Positions 62,516-64,000 of a DNA stretch of 64,000 nt are shown here, piece after piece. Made by a program: the position numbers and the translations under genes. The DNA is from Scleromatobacter sp039920745 (lineage in GTDB: Bacteria; Pseudomonadota; Gammaproteobacteria; Burkholderiales; Burkholderiaceae_C), in contig JBDSDD010000055.1 in NCBI GenBank assembly GCA_039920745.1, positions 1 to 64,000 on the forward strand, read 5' to 3'. How positions within the stretch are numbered: the stretch's first letter is position 1; every line of letters begins with the position of its first letter. Under the pieces are notes generated by a model. The model saw only the letters and a list, made by a program, of their open reading frames with translations. It searched no databases and had not been told where the DNA came from.

Positions 62516-63301
62516 TCAGTTGGCCGATTCGATCGAGCCTGAGCCGGAGACGCGGCGCGACACGTCCTTCGGGTGGCCCGAATACGAGATGTCGCCCGAG
62601 CCGGCGACTTTCGCGTCGATGGACTCGGTGGCATTGACGTGCGCGTCGCCGGAGCCGCTGATGCTGATGCTGACCTTCTTGGCGACGAAGTCGCGCGCGT
62701 TGATGTCACCCGAGCCGGCGACGCCGAAGCGCGCCTCGTCGGCGCTGCCGGAGATGGCCACGTCGCCCGAGCCGGCGATGCTCAGCGCGAACGAGCCCAG
62801 TTGCGCGTGCTCGATCTGCAGGTCGCCGGAGCCGGCGATCGTCGATTCGAACTTCGGGCCGGTCAGCTTGTCGATGTGCAGGTCGCCGCTGCCGTGCTGC
62901 TGGGCAGCCGTCAGCGCAGTGAACGTGACGTCGACGACGACGTTATGGTGGGTGCGGAAGCTCGTGCCCTTCTTCATGCGCACGACCAGCGCGTCGCCCT
63001 CGATCGTGGTCTCGATCAGGGGCTCGATGTTGTCGTCGGCGTGCACCGAGACGGCCGGCACCGTGCCCTGGTGGGCATGGACGTCGACCGAGCTGTCCAC
63101 GCGCAGCACCGTGAACGCGCCGACGCTGCGCGTGACGTTGACTTCCTTGCCGGAGCCGCTGACGGTATTGCCGTCGCCGCTGAACAGCGTGATCGTGACG
63201 GCGTGCGCTGGCAACGGCATCGCGAAGGCGGTGAGGACGGCGGCGGCGGTGACGGCCAGCGTGGCGATCAGGTGGGTAGCGGTGGCGGGGATACGGCGCA
63301 T
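62516..63301 (-). CDS. Secreted GIN/DUF2807-type protein with GSGD repeats
   Basis: A 261-residue protein with a signal peptide (LIATLAVTAAAVLTAFAMPLPAHA). The mature part is a right-handed beta-helix of the head-GIN/DUF2807 type. The tetrapeptide GSGD recurs at least six times with a spacing of about 18-20 residues (GSGDLHID, GSGDLQIE, GSGDVAIS, GSGDINAR, GSGDAHVN, GSGDISYS). Its function is unknown; such proteins are often co-regulated with envelope or metal stress. AGGAG lies before the ATG at 63301. Single gene, between recC and bpt. Confidence 0.85.
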   Translation of the reverse strand: MRRIPATATHLIATLAVTAAAVLTAFAMPLPAHAVTITLFSGDGNTVSGSGKEVNVTRSVGAFTVLRVDSSVDVHAHQGTVPAVSVHADDNIEPLIETTIEGDALVVRMKKGTSFRTHHNVVVDVTFTALTAAQQHGSGDLHIDKLTGPKFESTIAGSGDLQIEHAQLGSFALSIAGSGDVAISGSADEARFGVAGSGDINARDFVAKKVSISISGSGDAHVNATESIDAKVAGSGDISYSGHPKDVSRRVSGSGSIESAN

Positions 63302-63434
63302 GGTCGGGCTCCTGGTGGTCGTTATGGCTGCGATGGAGCCAATGTAGGCAGCAAGGCGCCGCCTGTCGCGCGACAGGCGACGTGTTGAGCCCCTGGGACG
63401 ACCAATTGCCGTTCGGTGCGACGAACTGCGGCGC

Positions 63435-64000
63435 TCAGGCGGGGCCTGGTGCGTCCTCGCCGGCCTGCCAGCGCCCATCGACCAGGGTTTGGTAGGGCTT
63501 GAACTGCACCTTGTAGGCCATCTTGGGGCTCTCGGCGATCCAATAGCCCAGGTACAGGTAGGGCAGCTTGAGAGACCGGGCCTGCTCGATCTGCCACATG
63601 ACGGCGTAAGTGCCGAAGCTGCCGCGCTCGTCGGGGTCGTAGAAGGTGTAGACCGCGGACAGGCCGTCGCTGAGGATGTCGGCGATCGCCACCATGCGCA
63701 GCGCGCCCGGCGTGGGGCTGTCGTCGCCGTCCCGGAACTCGATCAGGCGCGTGTTGACCCGGCTCTGCAGCAGGAACTGCGTGTACTGGTCCACGCTGTC
63801 GTGATCCATGCCGCCGCCGGCGTGGCGGCCGGCCTGGTAGCGCAGGTACAGGTCGTAGTGTTCGGCGACGAATGCGAGCCGCATCACGCGCACCTTGAGG
63901 TTGGCGTGTGCCGTCCAGGCGCGGCGCTGGCTGCGGGTCGGCTCGAAGCCGGCGACGGGCACGCGCATCGGCACGCAGGCGCGGCAGCGGTCGCAGTAGG
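63435..64000 (-). CDS. bpt: Aspartate/glutamate leucyltransferase, C-terminal part (cut by window edge)
   Basis: The reverse strand from 64000 reads YCDRCRACVPMRVPVAGF and continues for about 188 residues to the stop at 63435. This cysteine-rich start of the visible part and the later segments TYAVMWQIEQARSLKLPYLY and LGYWIAESPKMAYKVQFKPY are typical of the bacterial protein transferase Bpt/Ate. It attaches leucine to proteins that begin with Asp or Glu so that they are degraded through ClpS-ClpAP (bacterial N-end rule). The N-terminal part of the gene, probably about 60 residues, lies beyond 64000. Confidence 0.93.
   Translation of the reverse strand, partial: YCDRCRACVPMRVPVAGFEPTRSQRRAWTAHANLKVRVMRLAFVAEHYDLYLRYQAGRHAGGGMDHDSVDQYTQFLLQSRVNTRLIEFRDGDDSPTPGALRMVAIADILSDGLSAVYTFYDPDERGSFGTYAVMWQIEQARSLKLPYLYLGYWIAESPKMAYKVQFKPYQTLVDGRWQAGEDAPGPA

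Overview
The window is a GC-rich, densely packed piece of chromosome with no rRNA, tRNA, CRISPR array, insertion sequence or phage gene that I could recognise. Gene content (split-subunit PntAA/PntAB transhydrogenase, recC-recB-recD in that order, Crp/Fnr pairs, many 4-bp ATGA overlaps, bacterial arginyl/leucyl-transferase, Burkholderiales-style small conserved proteins) points to a betaproteobacterium, most likely order Burkholderiales. The taxonomic call is an inference from content, not from a marker gene.

Left part (1-18.2 kb) is the most coherent region. It holds a reductant and energy island: a Zn-alcohol dehydrogenase (cut by the window edge), membrane transhydrogenase, succinate-semialdehyde-type dehydrogenase, the aspartate:alanine exchanger AspT with aspartate 4-decarboxylase AspD (a proton-motive-force generating pair), a short 6-phosphogluconate dehydrogenase, a double PRC-barrel protein, a KaiC-like ATPase operon ending in a GGDEF plus histidine-kinase fusion, two Crp/Fnr regulators, a small eRF1-like protein and a CYTH-CHAD protein. 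Almost every transcription unit here is preceded by the same 16-bp inverted repeat, TGTGCG-N4-CGCACA, usually continued by GAC. In eight of nine cases the repeat lies exactly 21 bp before a hexamer of the form xAxxxT. That is the geometry of a class II Crp/Fnr-activated promoter (site centred at -41.5). I read this as an autoregulated Crp/Fnr regulon, probably for low oxygen or low energy, and consider it the main discovery in the window.

18.2-23.5 kb is a six-gene, tightly overlapping operon for a ba3-type haem-copper oxidase with three multihaem cytochromes c (seven CxxCH motifs). 23.5-24.7 kb is a scar made of three truncated signalling genes (histidine kinase, receiver, Crp/Fnr). 24.9-28.8 kb carries a 74-residue protein, a ParB-like nuclease-fold protein with a SulP permease, a small periplasmic protein and a ferritin-like protein. 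28.9-33.4 kb holds a hydroxyacid dehydrogenase, a GNAT/XRE-cupin pair with a perfect operator, an orphan ATP-grasp enzyme and an ArsR-type repressor with a repeated AT-rich operator.

33.4-53.1 kb is mostly housekeeping or accessory genes: a cupin/DUF2867-like protein, an operon of SGNH hydrolase, EF-loop protein and an Lnt-like acyltransferase with an extra C-terminal domain, a YeiH transporter divergent from a LysR regulator, glutathione transferase, cupin, peptidase E-like protein, SUV3-like helicase, DUF445 protein, chemoreceptor, amidohydrolase, an unknown 406-residue protein and a secreted protein with YadA-head-like repeats. The right end (53.4-64.0 kb) is the recCBD operon, a GSGD-repeat (DUF2807-like) secreted protein and the 3' part of the aspartate/glutamate leucyltransferase gene, which runs off the window.
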